64,000 bases of DNA, taken from the NCBI RefSeq assembly GCF_030409835.1, contig NZ_JAUFQO010000002.1, positions 186,001 to 250,000 on the forward strand, written 5' to 3'. Positions 45,708-53,866 of the stretch are shown piece by piece. The position numbers and the translations under genes are program-made. How positions within the stretch are numbered: position 1 is the stretch's first letter; the number at the start of each line of letters is the position of its first letter. The stretch is from Lutimonas halocynthiae (GTDB taxonomy: Bacteria > Bacteroidota > Bacteroidia > Flavobacteriales > Flavobacteriaceae). The notes beneath the pieces are model-generated. The model saw only the letters and a program-made list of their open reading frames with translations, was not told where the DNA came from and did no database searches.

Positions 45708-46358
45708 TTAGCCGCAATTTAATTCCTCGACAGCCTCATCACGTTCAGTCTCTAATCGTTGAATTTCTATTTCCAACATTTGAGTAAGAACTCTAGACTT
45801 ATCCTCATTTTCATCTATAATTTTTTTATTTTCTTTGAACCAATCTAAAAATTGACTAGCAAGTTCCTCTGTTTTAATGCCTCCTGCCGAAAATAGCTTA
45901 ACAATGCCTTCTGCCAATTCTAAATCTAAAAGCCTTGTTGCATCCCTCCATTCTTGACTTTCTGTATCTGAAGTGTTCATGAGTTCATCAATTTTGACCC
46001 CCATTTCTTCCTCCCATAAGAATAGCTTTTCCTCTAATGCTTCTGCATCTCCTCCCTCTGATTCAAAGCTAACTTTTAGTTGATCTAGTTGTACAGAATA
46101 ATTCTCCCAAAAATTTATAGTTTCCATTATTAGCGGCTCTGATTCTAAATACTCCAATTCACGAGCCTCTTCTATCATATTGTTATATTCATTTATGATA
46201 CTAGCCGTATTTGTAGCACATTCCAAAGCTTCTTCGCTAAATTCAATATCACCTATTCCAATTCCTCCTCCTGCGCCATGCCTTCCGTCAATCCCTTCCC
46301 CACCGCAGCCAGAGAATAAAAGTAATATAACCAGCGACCTTAGTAATATTTTCAGCAT
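45708..46358 (-). CDS. Coiled-coil lipoprotein, paralogue A
   Basis: A 216-residue SPII lipoprotein (LVILLLFSGCGGEG) with glycine-rich linker, then an acidic, almost fully helical body (ECATNTASIINEYNNMIEEARELEYLE ... IEIQRLETERDEAVEELNCG) with heptad patterns. The conserved Cys near residue 42 and the cysteine in the final LNCG may pair. A close paralogue lies at 53988-54647; the two agree over most of the mature part but differ in the linker. Function unknown. A TACC-N8-GGTA dyad lies 64 bases upstream of the start. Confidence 0.75.
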   Translation of the reverse strand: MLKILLRSLVILLLFSGCGGEGIDGRHGAGGGIGIGDIEFSEEALECATNTASIINEYNNMIEEARELEYLESEPLIMETINFWENYSVQLDQLKVSFESEGGDAEALEEKLFLWEEEMGVKIDELMNTSDTESQEWRDATRLLDLELAEGIVKLFSAGGIKTEELASQFLDWFKENKKIIDENEDKSRVLTQMLEIEIQRLETERDEAVEELNCG

Positions 46359-46421
46359 AATAGTTGATTGATTAGCATAAGTAATAATAAAATATATTTA
46401 TTCCAAATTACATACCAAAAA

Positions 46422-46437
46422 TACCCTCATCATGGTA
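46422..46437. promoter_or_regulatory. 16-base dyad TACCCTC-AT-CATGGTA
   Basis: 64 bases upstream of lipoprotein paralogue A. Read on the - strand the dyad runs into TTTTTGG, then 19 bases, then TATATTTTA, a fair -33/-7 pair, so the dyad would sit just upstream of -33, a typical activator position. Confidence 0.5.
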
Positions 46438-46650
46438 TATGCTAATGTGCGGAAGTAATGGTTCTGCTAATCTCCCTTTTACCCACGATAATTCCGAAGT
46501 GAAAATCTACTACCTAAATCTATTTTAAAGCCAAGAAGTAGCGAATAGTGCTGCTGAGAATGGGAAGGCCTATATGAAGCTTCTACTCCAGAATTAAGCA
46601 AATTGGTGTATTATTATTTTTGGTTGTGGTGGAATGAAAAACCATTAACT
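46438..46650. repeat. Accessory-region repeat module, copy 10 (long, type B)
   Basis: Begins directly after the dyad at 46422-46437. Contains GCTAATGTGCGGAAG, TTTTACCCACGATAATTCCG, ATCTACTACCTAAATC and a + frame reading EGLYEASTPELSKLVYYYFWLWWNEKPLT. The following 130 bp up to the DUF418 gene hold only AT-rich spacer. Confidence 0.8.
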
Positions 46651-46782
46651 TAAACTACTATATTTCCAGGAAAAAGATATAAAAGCCATTTGTATCAAGC
46701 CTTCACAGGTCTTGAGTTTTAATTAAAATATAATAGTATATTCGTTCGTTAAATAAATTTCAAAGCCTAATCTATACTTAAA

Positions 46783-48042
46783 ATGAACTCACCGGTACAA
46801 CTCAATGAGCGAATCGGCTCTCTAGATTTTATTCGTGGAATTGCAATACTTGGAATTCTTGCAATGAACATTGCTCATTTCAGCTATCCATTTTTTGGTG
46901 CATTCAATCCCTATGTGTATGGGTTTGATTCTGAAACAGACTCTCTTGTACGTTTTCTAACTTATGTCTTTTTCGATCAAAAAATGATGGGACTTTTCAC
47001 TATACTTTTTGGTGCTGGTTTTTACCTTTTTATAGATCGCTTAGACAAGAAGCAACTGGGTTTGAAAGTTATAGATATCTATACCAAGCGTCTATTATGG
47101 CTATTTATCTTTGGAGTAATACATGCTTATTTTATATGGCCTGGAGATGTGTTATACCATTATGCTATTTTAGCCTTTTTCCTATTTCCATTCCGAACAT
47201 GGAAAGTTAAAAATTTAATTTATCTGGTAGTATTCCTTTTAATTATACAGTTGTCAAATAGTTTAATTATTCATAATCGAACAGTAAACCAATATAAAGA
47301 ATACCGTACCTCCTTGGCCATTCAGGGTGATGAGAGAGTGGCTAAAGATAGTACCATTATTAAAGCATGGGAGAAAAGAGTAATACTGAAAACCAAAGAA
47401 GATTATGAAAAAGAGACAGCATTAAGAAAAGGAAATTATATCGATAACTTTAAGGCAAACACAAGCTTTCAGGAAGTACATAAGGGGAAATTGTTTTACT
47501 CTTCTATCCTCTTTCGAAACTTAATGATGATGATCATTGGTCTCATTTTTATTAAAACCGGAGTCTTTTCAAATTATAAAATTTGGAGGTATTATTGGCC
47601 ATTTACCATAGTCGCCATGCTGCTTGGGATTGGCTTATGTGCTACTTATTCCTATTATGACACTTATTTATATACTATGCCTGTAAGACCACTAGCGGGA
47701 GTATTGAGTTTACGAGTAGGGCCCATGGTTCTATCCATAGGATATCTACTCTTGTTTAACGGCTTGTTTCAAAAATTCTTTGCTCGTCTAAAGTTCAGAC
47801 CATTTAGCAGCGTTGGTAAAATGGCATTTACCAATTATATCATGCAGTCTGTTATTTGCGTGATTGTATTCTTCGGATTTGGTTTTAATCATTTTGATCA
47901 ATACAACCGTACCGAGTTATGGATTATTGTTATAGCAATTTGGGTATTCCAAATCATACTGAGCTTACTATGGCTTAAAAATCATAAATATGGCCCACTT
48001 GAGTGGTTATGGAGGCGATTGACCTATGGCAAACAAGTTTAA
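46783..48042 (+). CDS. DUF418 family membrane protein
   Basis: A 419-residue inner-membrane protein with about ten helices. The N-terminus ERIGSLDFIRGIAILGILAMNIAHFSYP and the C-terminal FSSVGKMAFTNYIMQSVICVIVFFGFGF ... YGPLEWLWRRLTYGK are the DUF418 (YeiB-like) signatures. Family members are thought to be transporters or acyltransferase-like membrane enzymes, with no proven role. It is a + strand gene in a mostly - strand region and has no partner; the repeat module lies on both sides. Confidence 0.88.
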   Translation: MNSPVQLNERIGSLDFIRGIAILGILAMNIAHFSYPFFGAFNPYVYGFDSETDSLVRFLTYVFFDQKMMGLFTILFGAGFYLFIDRLDKKQLGLKVIDIYTKRLLWLFIFGVIHAYFIWPGDVLYHYAILAFFLFPFRTWKVKNLIYLVVFLLIIQLSNSLIIHNRTVNQYKEYRTSLAIQGDERVAKDSTIIKAWEKRVILKTKEDYEKETALRKGNYIDNFKANTSFQEVHKGKLFYSSILFRNLMMMIIGLIFIKTGVFSNYKIWRYYWPFTIVAMLLGIGLCATYSYYDTYLYTMPVRPLAGVLSLRVGPMVLSIGYLLLFNGLFQKFFARLKFRPFSSVGKMAFTNYIMQSVICVIVFFGFGFNHFDQYNRTELWIIVIAIWVFQIILSLLWLKNHKYGPLEWLWRRLTYGKQV

Positions 48043-48154
48043 TTTTAAATAAAGCACATGATTTTTAAAACAATGAAATCCAAAATAATAACATTAATTT
48101 AACTAAAAATAGTTAAGATAATTACTACTCAGAATTTCCAATTCTTCCATAACT

Positions 48155-48319
48155 TTAGCTCATGGTAAAGAGACGATTGATTTGTACTGTGAATATGAGG
48201 AGCTAAACGATACATATATTAATGGTCTGTCTTTGCAAGAACTATGCGACTACGATAATAATCACCCAGAACTTCAAGAAGAAATACGTGCTAACAATTG
48301 GGAGTGGCGGAATGGATAA
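48155..48319 (+). pseudogene. Best-preserved coding remnant of the repeat (HTH-like peptide), copy 11
   Basis: An open + frame with no ATG, running from about 48137 to a TAA at 48319. It contains KETIDLYCEYEELNDTYINGLSLQELCDYDNN and then HPELQEEIRANNWEWRNG. The second half aligns with the remnants in other repeat copies (GLxIQELxxLY, EIRxNVxEWWNEKPE). It shows that the repeat once coded a protein longer than the repeat itself. Whether it is a decayed gene or a gene with a non-standard start is open. Confidence 0.55.
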
Positions 48320-48400
48320 CTAATCACATCCTAATGACCAAGCAGAAGTATCATCCTTTGAACAATCTGACACATTGTTGTCAAGTTGAGATTCATTTAC
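48320..48400 (-). pseudogene. Remnant of a TSP3-like protein end
   Basis: A - strand frame of 26 residues, VNESQLDNNVSDCSKDDTSAWSLGCD, with its stop codon overlapping the end of copy 11. ESQLD and the terminal GCD recall the TSP3 units of the 41863-45309 protein (GCSESQ, SQLDDDNDGV). Too short for certainty. Confidence 0.3.
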
Positions 48401-48419
48401 TTATATACAAGTCATTCTC

Positions 48420-49433
48420 TTAAATTCCATATTTATGAATAATTTTTGCAGGATCAATGCCAATAGGGCTTTTAGAACTCTCTCTTGAAACAATTATGGC
48501 ATAATCCCACCAATTATTGGTTGCCTTATCAAGATCACTAAAACGATAATACCTGTCATTACCTTTTAATGAATTAACATTATAATTAGCACCAATGCTA
48601 TAAGAATCATATACTTCAAAGAATAACTCATTATCAACTAACTTGTAGCCTTTTAAAATTATAAAATGACCCCATCCTAGATTTTGAGTGTCATAAAACT
48701 TATCAATATGCCATAGCCGATTACTTTGATAACGGATATAATACATATCTAAATTCAGTATTATGATATTTCCTTTTTCAAGCTCATTAATTAGTGAATC
48801 AGAACTATCTAACGCTATGATAGAATTATTTACAGAATATTTATTCAAGTAATTAGTAATGTCTTCATTCCACCACCAGCCTCCAGAAGATCTATAAGTA
48901 TTTCTCGCATCTTCAGGACTTTCTGAAAATTGTTTATTATACCATTTTATAGCCATCGTTACCGTCGTTGGGCCGCAATTAAATAGACTATGTTTGCCCG
49001 TCCCCAATTGATCCATATACCAATCATAATCTACATTATTACTAATTCCTTTCTTTAGTTCCCGACCTAAGCCCCAACTTCTTATTTCCGTTAATATTGG
49101 CAATTGTATATCTTTATGAGCAGTAACATAGGTTTGCCCATCATATACAGTATGACTTATACCAATTGTTTTAGATTCATTTAAGGCAGGAAGTTTAAAA
49201 TTCGCATCTTTCTTTTTCGAATCGTTAATGGAAATTATTTCAGATTCAGATTTCCAGTCATACGATAGAATGGCATTATCAGGATTTTTTCTTGAACTTA
49301 TAAGGTAATAAGAATCTATCCTATCACTAATTTCAAAGTCTGCAATGGGTGGATGGTTTATTATTTCATTATCTTCTGAGCAAGAAAATGTTAAATATAA
49401 AACCACATACAACAAAAAAGTATTTCGATACAC
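48420..49433 (-). CDS. C39-like cysteine peptidase lipoprotein
   Basis: A 337-residue SPII lipoprotein (LLYVVLYLTFSCSEDNE). Residues about 28-110 look like a PKD/Ig-like domain (HPPIADFEISDRIDSYYLIS ... TVYDGQTYVTAHKDI). The papain-like C39_2 peptidase domain follows, with the nucleophile Cys in FNCGPTTVTMAIKW (about residue 153), His in WGHFIILKGY and Asp in VYDSYS. It could cleave peptides at the cell surface or process a partner protein; no candidate substrate is adjacent. The upstream region is repeat copy 12. Confidence 0.78.
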   Translation of the reverse strand: MYRNTFLLYVVLYLTFSCSEDNEIINHPPIADFEISDRIDSYYLISSRKNPDNAILSYDWKSESEIISINDSKKKDANFKLPALNESKTIGISHTVYDGQTYVTAHKDIQLPILTEIRSWGLGRELKKGISNNVDYDWYMDQLGTGKHSLFNCGPTTVTMAIKWYNKQFSESPEDARNTYRSSGGWWWNEDITNYLNKYSVNNSIIALDSSDSLINELEKGNIIILNLDMYYIRYQSNRLWHIDKFYDTQNLGWGHFIILKGYKLVDNELFFEVYDSYSIGANYNVNSLKGNDRYYRFSDLDKATNNWWDYAIIVSRESSKSPIGIDPAKIIHKYGI

Positions 49434-49479
49434 AGGCGGAATTATTATAAGAATAATAATAACATAAATATAGTATTAA

Positions 49480-49585
49480 TACCCTTGGCAGAAGAATGGT
49501 TTAGGACGAAAAGTATTATATAGTTTCCGAAAGCACTTAAATACTTGCCGAAAGCTACAAGAAGAAATACGTGCCAATGTGAAAG
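49480..49585. repeat. Accessory-region repeat module, copy 12
   Basis: TACC-N14-GGTT dyad, TAGGACGAAAAGTATTATAT, TTTCCGAAAGCACTTAAATA and ACAAGAAGAAATACGTGCCA; its + frame reads KLQEEIRANVKEW. It matches copy 1 closely. Its right end is joined exactly to the NAD kinase fragment. Confidence 0.75.
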
Positions 49586-49846
49586 AGTGGACACTAAAAT
49601 TCCATCGCAGGATAAATGATCTAAAGCCAACTGCCCGTCTACTTTTATTTTTAAAATCGCACTTTGGGCCGAATATCTCAGTACCGACACCTCATTAAAT
49701 GCCTTATATACTTCTTTTTTTCTCTAGGTGTTTGTCGCATCCATTGTAATGGGGCACAAAAATATATCCTGTGAGTTTTTAATTCTTTCTAATAAATTTT
49801 CTTCTTTGAACTCATTTAATAAGAAACCGATAGTGCCCCTATTCAT
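49586..49846 (-). pseudogene. nadK: NAD kinase fragment of alphaproteobacterial type
   Basis: The - strand codes MNRGTIGFLLNEFKEENLLERIKNSQDIFLCPITMDATNT, a TAG stop, then RKKEVYKAFNEVSVLRYSAQSAILKIKVDGQLALDHLSCDGILVST. This is the central part of NAD kinase: the YGMNRGSVGFLMNE, AxNEVSLLRQ and CDGVLVATPAGSTAYN regions. The wording (NEVSxLR.S.QxAxLKI.VDG, CDG) is that of alphaproteobacterial NadK rather than the Bacteroidota enzyme. The N-terminal GGDG motif and the C-terminal domain are missing. One end abuts a terminator, the other the repeat module. Not functional. Confidence 0.75.
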
Positions 49847-49850
49847 AATA

Positions 49851-49888
49851 TAGAAAAACCGAATTAAAATTTTAATTCGGTTTTTTAC
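49851..49888. terminator. Near-perfect palindromic terminator
   Basis: AAAACCGAATTAAAA/TTTTAATTCGGTTTT, a stem of about 15 pairs without a real loop, with A- and T-runs at both ends. It ends the 49902-50438 transcript on the - strand. Confidence 0.9.
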
Positions 49889-49901
49889 AAGGAGAAAATT
49901 T

Positions 49902-50438
49902 TTATGATTTTCGCCGAGAATAACTTTCAATTTCGCATGAACCCGACTCATGAATGTTTCCGATCACATCGTAAGTTTTAGAATCATTAGAATTTATGAT
50001 GTTGATAGTGATGGCACCAGATACTCGACGTGTCTGTCTGTTGATTTCCAGACGCCCTTCTAAATTAATTGACTCCGAATGTACGGTGGTCAACATACCT
50101 CCAAATCTCTGAACGATAAAGTCATTATTTTCGGTAGAGCTAAACGAACAGCTGTAAACAAAAATGGTGTTATCAGTTGAAACTTCTAGGTTTCCATATT
50201 TTCCTAGAACTCCATTTATGGTAGAGTTATCTTTGATTAAATACGTGACGTCGCCAACTTCAGGGCAGGAAGTAATACTGGTGCCATCAGATTGCGAAAT
50301 ATTCAATTCGAACATTTGTGAACCAATAACATCTGGTGTGGTAACAAAGTCATTTTGTATGGTAATAAAGTCATCATCATTATCATTAGAACAACTGAAG
50401 ATCAAAATTAAGAACGAAAGTAGGATTGCTTTTTTCAT
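49902..50438 (-). CDS. Lipoprotein of unknown function
   Basis: A 178-residue SPII lipoprotein; ATG 50438 gives MKKAILLSFLILIFSCSNDNDDD with an acidic run after the cysteine. The frame extends 17 residues further up, but that part is not signal-like. The mature protein looks beta-rich (TVHSESINLEGRLEINRQTRRVSGAITINIINSNDSKTYDVIGNIHESGSCEIE). No family was recognised. A palindromic terminator lies 15 bp after its stop. Confidence 0.65.
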   Translation of the reverse strand: MKKAILLSFLILIFSCSNDNDDDFITIQNDFVTTPDVIGSQMFELNISQSDGTSITSCPEVGDVTYLIKDNSTINGVLGKYGNLEVSTDNTIFVYSCSFSSTENNDFIVQRFGGMLTTVHSESINLEGRLEINRQTRRVSGAITINIINSNDSKTYDVIGNIHESGSCEIESYSRRKS

Positions 50439-50489
50439 GGTGAGGGAATTAAAAAATTGGTTAAAATTTAATGTTTTGTTGAATTGCAC

Positions 50490-50724
50490 TTAACCAGTTT
50501 AGGCTCTTTAACGCCTCTCCTTTTAATTAATGTTAACTGAAATGAATCTCGAAAACTTATTTTGTTTGCTCAATATGAATAGCGATTTCATTTTGAATTA
50601 TAAGTTCTTCATCAGATGGGATACAACCAAAAAAATGCAATAAATGGTGGGTAGTAATAATTTAAGTTTCCATAATAAAGGGATTTAACCTTTAAGTTAT
50701 TTAACTATATGTTTTATCCCAAAC
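50490..50724. other. Gene-free AT-rich spacer
   Basis: Upstream of the lipoprotein gene and before repeat copy 13. No gene, hairpin or promoter was assigned with confidence. Confidence 0.4.
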
Positions 50725-50868
50725 GAGTTAGGACGAATACTACAAATTATTGTCCAAGTGTAGAGGAATATTTACCGAACTAAGTTCAACGAAACTGATC
50801 TAATGCGATAAACTTCAGAAATAAGGAAATTGCTGTATTATTATTTTTGGGAGTGGTGGAATGAAAAC
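50725..50868. repeat. Accessory-region repeat module, copy 13
   Basis: GTTAGGACGAATACTACAAA, GAATATTTACCGAAC, then a + frame SEIRKLLYYYFWEWWNENPLPIK across the tail TTGGGAGTGGTGGAATGAAA, running into the next gene's terminator. Confidence 0.75.
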
Positions 50869-50894
50869 CCCCTACCGATTAAGTAAGGGATTAT
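50869..50894 (-). terminator. Weak terminator for the 50897 gene
   Basis: CCCTAC/GTAAGGG stem with one bulge and a T-rich - strand flank, overlapping the end of the gene. Confidence 0.5.
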
Positions 50895-50896
50895 TT

Positions 50897-51313
50897 TTAT
50901 TTTTTTGTAAACACTGTAATTGTTCCATCCTCACCTGTTAAAGTAAGTTTATTACCAGAAACAACATAACTATTAATTCCAGAAATAACGTACTTATCAT
51001 TATCAGATTCCTCGTCAAATGTTATTGTCAATGTACCCATTAGAACGTGATATTTAAAACGATTCGTAATATAACCGACTTTCTCACTAATCATATTTAT
51101 ACCATTCCTATCTATACTGCCAGTTTGGTTTGTTTTGAAAATTGTTGTGGTTTCCCATTTTAAACTAGGGTCCGGTGGTATTTTATTTAGTCCAGAACTT
51201 GTCGATGATTGTTGTACCCATGTGCCTGCTACACTTCCAAATTCATCCTCGACACAAGATACAGAAAGCATGACAGCCATAACCATAATTAAAATATACT
51301 TCATTTTTCTCAT
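50897..51313 (-). CDS. Lipocalin-like lipoprotein
   Basis: A 138-residue SPII lipoprotein (MRKMKYILIMVMAVMLSVSCVEDE). The mature part begins GSVAGTWVQQSS and continues with short beta-strands ending YVVSGNKLTLTGEDGTITVFTKK, the pattern of small lipocalin-like or DUF5004/DUF5640-type proteins in Bacteroidota. Starts at 51304 (MKYIL) or 51337 are also possible. A full TATCTTTG -7 box and a 16-base dyad lie upstream. Ligand unknown. Confidence 0.7.
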   Translation of the reverse strand: MRKMKYILIMVMAVMLSVSCVEDEFGSVAGTWVQQSSTSSGLNKIPPDPSLKWETTTIFKTNQTGSIDRNGINMISEKVGYITNRFKYHVLMGTLTITFDEESDNDKYVISGINSYVVSGNKLTLTGEDGTITVFTKK

Positions 51314-51396
51314 AATATCATTTAAAATAGCTTTCAAAAATAGCTTCTATAGATTGTATTTAATTACGGTTTCTAGTAATCTGATAAAATTTTCCC

Positions 51397-51404
51397 CAAA
51401 GATA
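51397..51404 (-). promoter_or_regulatory. -7 promoter box TATCTTTG
   Basis: Full match to TAnnTTTG on the - strand, about 84 bases before the lipocalin-like gene. The 16-base dyad is centred about 55 bases further upstream. Confidence 0.5.
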
Positions 51405-51451
51405 TATTAAGCAAAATCTTAAACCATGAGAATTATCAACCTATTGGTTTT

Positions 51452-51467
51452 TACCCTGTTGAGGGTA
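51452..51467. promoter_or_regulatory. 16-base dyad TACCCTG-TT-GAGGGTA
   Basis: Perfect except for the central bases; same sequence as 39124-39139. Lies upstream of the -7 box of the lipocalin-like gene, in an activator-like position. Confidence 0.5.
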
Positions 51468-51521
51468 TGGGGTTAGGTAGCCTGAGCCACATTAAAGTGG
51501 GCTTATTTTGAGAAGTATTTG

Positions 51522-52091
51522 TTAAAAAGGTGGTGGGGGATTAGAGTCGTCTGGAGTAATTTCACATAATTTCAAACTATCAACATTCACTTTTGATTTT
51601 ACCCACTTGCTTGTCCAGTAGTAATATCCATGAGCATTTCCTGTATAACCCTTCTGAATTAGTGTGTCATTTCGAATATGGAGAAAAATCTGATCTTGAT
51701 CGGGGCCGTTGATATTTTTTTGTTGGATTTCAAGATAGTCCTCGGTATTTGAACCGATACTTATTTCGAAAAAATCACCAAACAACATTATTGAATAACA
51801 GTTGTGACTTGGAACAACTGAACCCCATCGGGAAAAAATTTTATTTGGGGCCCTTAGTATTCTCATAAAAACCTTTCTTTCTGGAGGTGAAACATCTATT
51901 CTTTCCCAAACACTCATGTCATATTTTTGAAGAAACATTATTGGCTCACCATCTTCCTCCGTTGGTTCGCTATCTTCTTCACTTGGCTCACTATTTTCTT
52001 CACTTGATTCGTTGTCTACTTCCAATTCAAATAAAGTGCAGGAAGTTAAATTTAGACTGAATACAAGTAAAATGAATAATGCCTTTTTCAT
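51522..52091 (-). CDS. Lipoprotein with acidic repeat linker
   Basis: A 189-residue SPII lipoprotein (MKKALFILLVFSLNLTSC). After the lipid anchor comes an acidic low-complexity linker built of SEE(N/D)SEP / TEEDGEP units (about residues 28-50), then a globular domain with several Trp/Tyr (WERIDVSPPERKVFMRILRAPNKIFSRWGS ... YYYWTSKWVKSKVNVDSLKLC). It ends in a proline run (NPPPPF). No family was recognised. The linker suggests surface display. A dyad lies 78 bases upstream of its start. Confidence 0.65.
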   Translation of the reverse strand: MKKALFILLVFSLNLTSCTLFELEVDNESSEENSEPSEEDSEPTEEDGEPIMFLQKYDMSVWERIDVSPPERKVFMRILRAPNKIFSRWGSVVPSHNCYSIMLFGDFFEISIGSNTEDYLEIQQKNINGPDQDQIFLHIRNDTLIQKGYTGNAHGYYYWTSKWVKSKVNVDSLKLCEITPDDSNPPPPF

Positions 52092-52168
52092 AGTGCAAAT
52101 TAAATCGAAATCAAATGTAAATATGTTTTAGAAAACTATGATACGGATAACCACAATTCAATAAAAAA

Positions 52169-52184
52169 TACCCTGATGAAGGTA
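52169..52184. promoter_or_regulatory. 16-base dyad TACCCTG-AT-GAAGGTA
   Basis: 78 bases upstream of the acidic-linker lipoprotein gene, directly joined to long repeat copy 15 on its other side. Confidence 0.5.
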
Positions 52185-52400
52185 CGTGTTAATGTATAGG
52201 ACCGGCGGTTCCACTAATCGCCCTTTTAACGACAATAATTCTAAAGTGGACATCTACTACCTAAATCTATTTTAAATGCAAAAAGTGTCGAATGGCAGCA
52301 GCTTAATTTAAAAAATGAGAATGATGCTTCAACTTGAGAAGTAAGGAAATGGATGCGGGAGAATGTTCATTTATGGGAATGCCCCCTACGAACTAAGCTA
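52185..52400. repeat. Accessory-region repeat module, copy 15 (long, type C)
   Basis: Same order as the copies at 45511 and 46438: GGCGGTTCCACTAATCGCCC, GTGGACATCTACTACCTAAA, then a + frame ending EVRKWMRENVHLWE-like (AGTAAGGAAATGGATGCGGG). Ends in a decayed CCCTA/TAGGG stem just before the DUF6090 pseudogene. Confidence 0.8.
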
Positions 52401-52416
52401 GGGCTAAATGAAATGA

Positions 52417-53178
52417 TCACTTAAAGATATGCGAAATATCCGAGTAACTGTTTTCATTTGGGTTGTTTAGTATCTTCAAAACTTCTCTTGTTCGCACTAA
52501 TCCATAATGCGCTCCATCTTTGTTACTATGCATCATTCCACTATTCACTTTTACTAAGTTATAATATGTTCTCAAGAATTTTACTTCGTCAAATTTTTCT
52601 TTCTGCTTGCTATAGAAAAGGCTTGTCTTATCTTCCATAAACAAAAAATTAAATTCAACACTCCATAATGACTCTGAAAACTCTTGATTGTCTAGAAGTC
52701 TTGATGAATTTCTTTCCCTAATAGCATAAAAATCCATCAACATCACCAAATGATCTTCTTGAAACAAATCAATATCCCCTGTTGACAACAATTAATTAAA
52801 AGTTGAATTATGCAATTCCTCCATTGGATAAGTAGGATACCACTCCATGGATGTTACTATTTCTATGATTGAGTCTATTGTTGCATTTGGCTTATCAATT
52901 TGCCTTTCAGTTTTTCTCCAGGCTCTAATACCTTTTTCGCAAGAAGCAATATAATTGTTCAGATTTATAGTATCTCTTGCTAAATCATGATTGAGTCTCT
53001 GAATATATACCTCCTTTTTTAAATCATTTTTCCTTTGCTCATTCCAATAGTTGATCTGAATCGCAATCAGTATTCCCAGAACTACTAAAACAACCTCCCC
53101 AATAGCATATTTAAAATACTTGAATGATTTGTTGCTAGTAATAAGGTCATGACGGATTTTGCGGAAGAAATGAAGCAT
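52417..53178 (-). pseudogene. DUF6090 gene interrupted by one in-frame stop
   Basis: Paralogue of the 39807-40826 gene. The N-terminal 128 residues (MLHFFRKIRHDLITSNKSFKYFKYAIGEVVLVVLGILIAIQINYWNEQRK ...) carry the full DUF6090 signature. At 52792-52794 a TAA interrupts the frame, which continues without shift for another 124 residues. The context HNSTFN-stop-LLSTGDIDLF suggests a GAA to TAA change in a typical NELLSTGDI segment. The second half could not start well by itself. Either a recent pseudogene or a sequencing error. Confidence 0.78.
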
Positions 53179-53282
53179 CTGTATAAAAGTTAAATTACAA
53201 GACTATCACTTTAGATAATTAATTCCATTGACAATGGTCAGTACTTCTATTGATTATGGTCAACTTGAGTCACATGAAATTC

Positions 53283-53345
53283 CCTTCAGAAATAAGGAAA
53301 CCGCTGTATTATTATTTTCGGGAGTGGTGGAATGAAAAACCCCAT
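53283..53345. repeat. Accessory-region repeat module, copy 16
   Basis: + frame SEIRKPLYYYFREWWNEKPHSIM across CGGGAGTGGTGGAATGAAAA; lies between divergent genes, so here it cannot serve as a 3' end. Confidence 0.75.
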
Positions 53346-53421
53346 TCGATTATGAACAGGTGTCAAACTCAAGGCACACGTAAACATTAATTCATATCTT
53401 TAGTGATATTAACCAGAACAA

Positions 53422-53799
53422 ATGAAAAATCTCCTTCTACTTGCTTTTATACTTTTAGTTAGTACAGTTCAAGCCCAATGGACTAAAGCAGATTTTGAGA
53501 AGATTTTTAAAGAATATGATTATAAGAAGAGTCCCTATTTTGAAGAGTATCATTTTCATTTAAAGGGTGATGTTCCTGAGGATTATAAATATAATTGGTG
53601 GGAAACTAACAAGCGACCAGAATTAAGAGATAAAAGCATACTCATTTACATTGAAGATACACAAATTATGATTTTGTATGAGGATATAATCGACTTAGAA
53701 TACTTTATCTCTGATTTTCAACGCATCAAAGGTGAAGTATATAATAGAGGTCTTTGGCAACTAAATCTAAAAATAAGAGTTCGGAAAAGAAATCCATAA
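53422..53799 (+). CDS. Small secreted protein of unknown function
   Basis: A 125-residue protein with a Sec signal (MKNLLLLAFILLVSTVQAQ). The mature part has many aromatic and acidic residues (WTKADFEKIFKEYDYKKSPYFEEYHFHLKGDVPEDYKYNWWETNK) and a predicted strand/helix end (SILIYIEDTQIMILYEDIIDLEYFISDF). No family was recognised. A TATCTTTA box about 30 bases before the ATG may be the promoter. It is one of the few + strand genes of the accessory region. Confidence 0.62.
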   Translation: MKNLLLLAFILLVSTVQAQWTKADFEKIFKEYDYKKSPYFEEYHFHLKGDVPEDYKYNWWETNKRPELRDKSILIYIEDTQIMILYEDIIDLEYFISDFQRIKGEVYNRGLWQLNLKIRVRKRNP

Positions 53800-53866
53800 A
53801 AAACTCCCCACTAATAGCAAGGATTTCCCTTACCAAAAAGTCAATATCAGTTTCTACCTTTGACCT

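Noticed and set aside
49445-49690. 81-residue - strand frame
   Set aside because: It is a chance fusion of the NAD kinase fragment with repeat copy 12 read antisense; the two halves have separate origins.
49724-49951. 75-residue - strand frame
   Set aside because: It joins the antisense end of a lipoprotein gene, a terminator and the NAD kinase fragment; not one gene.
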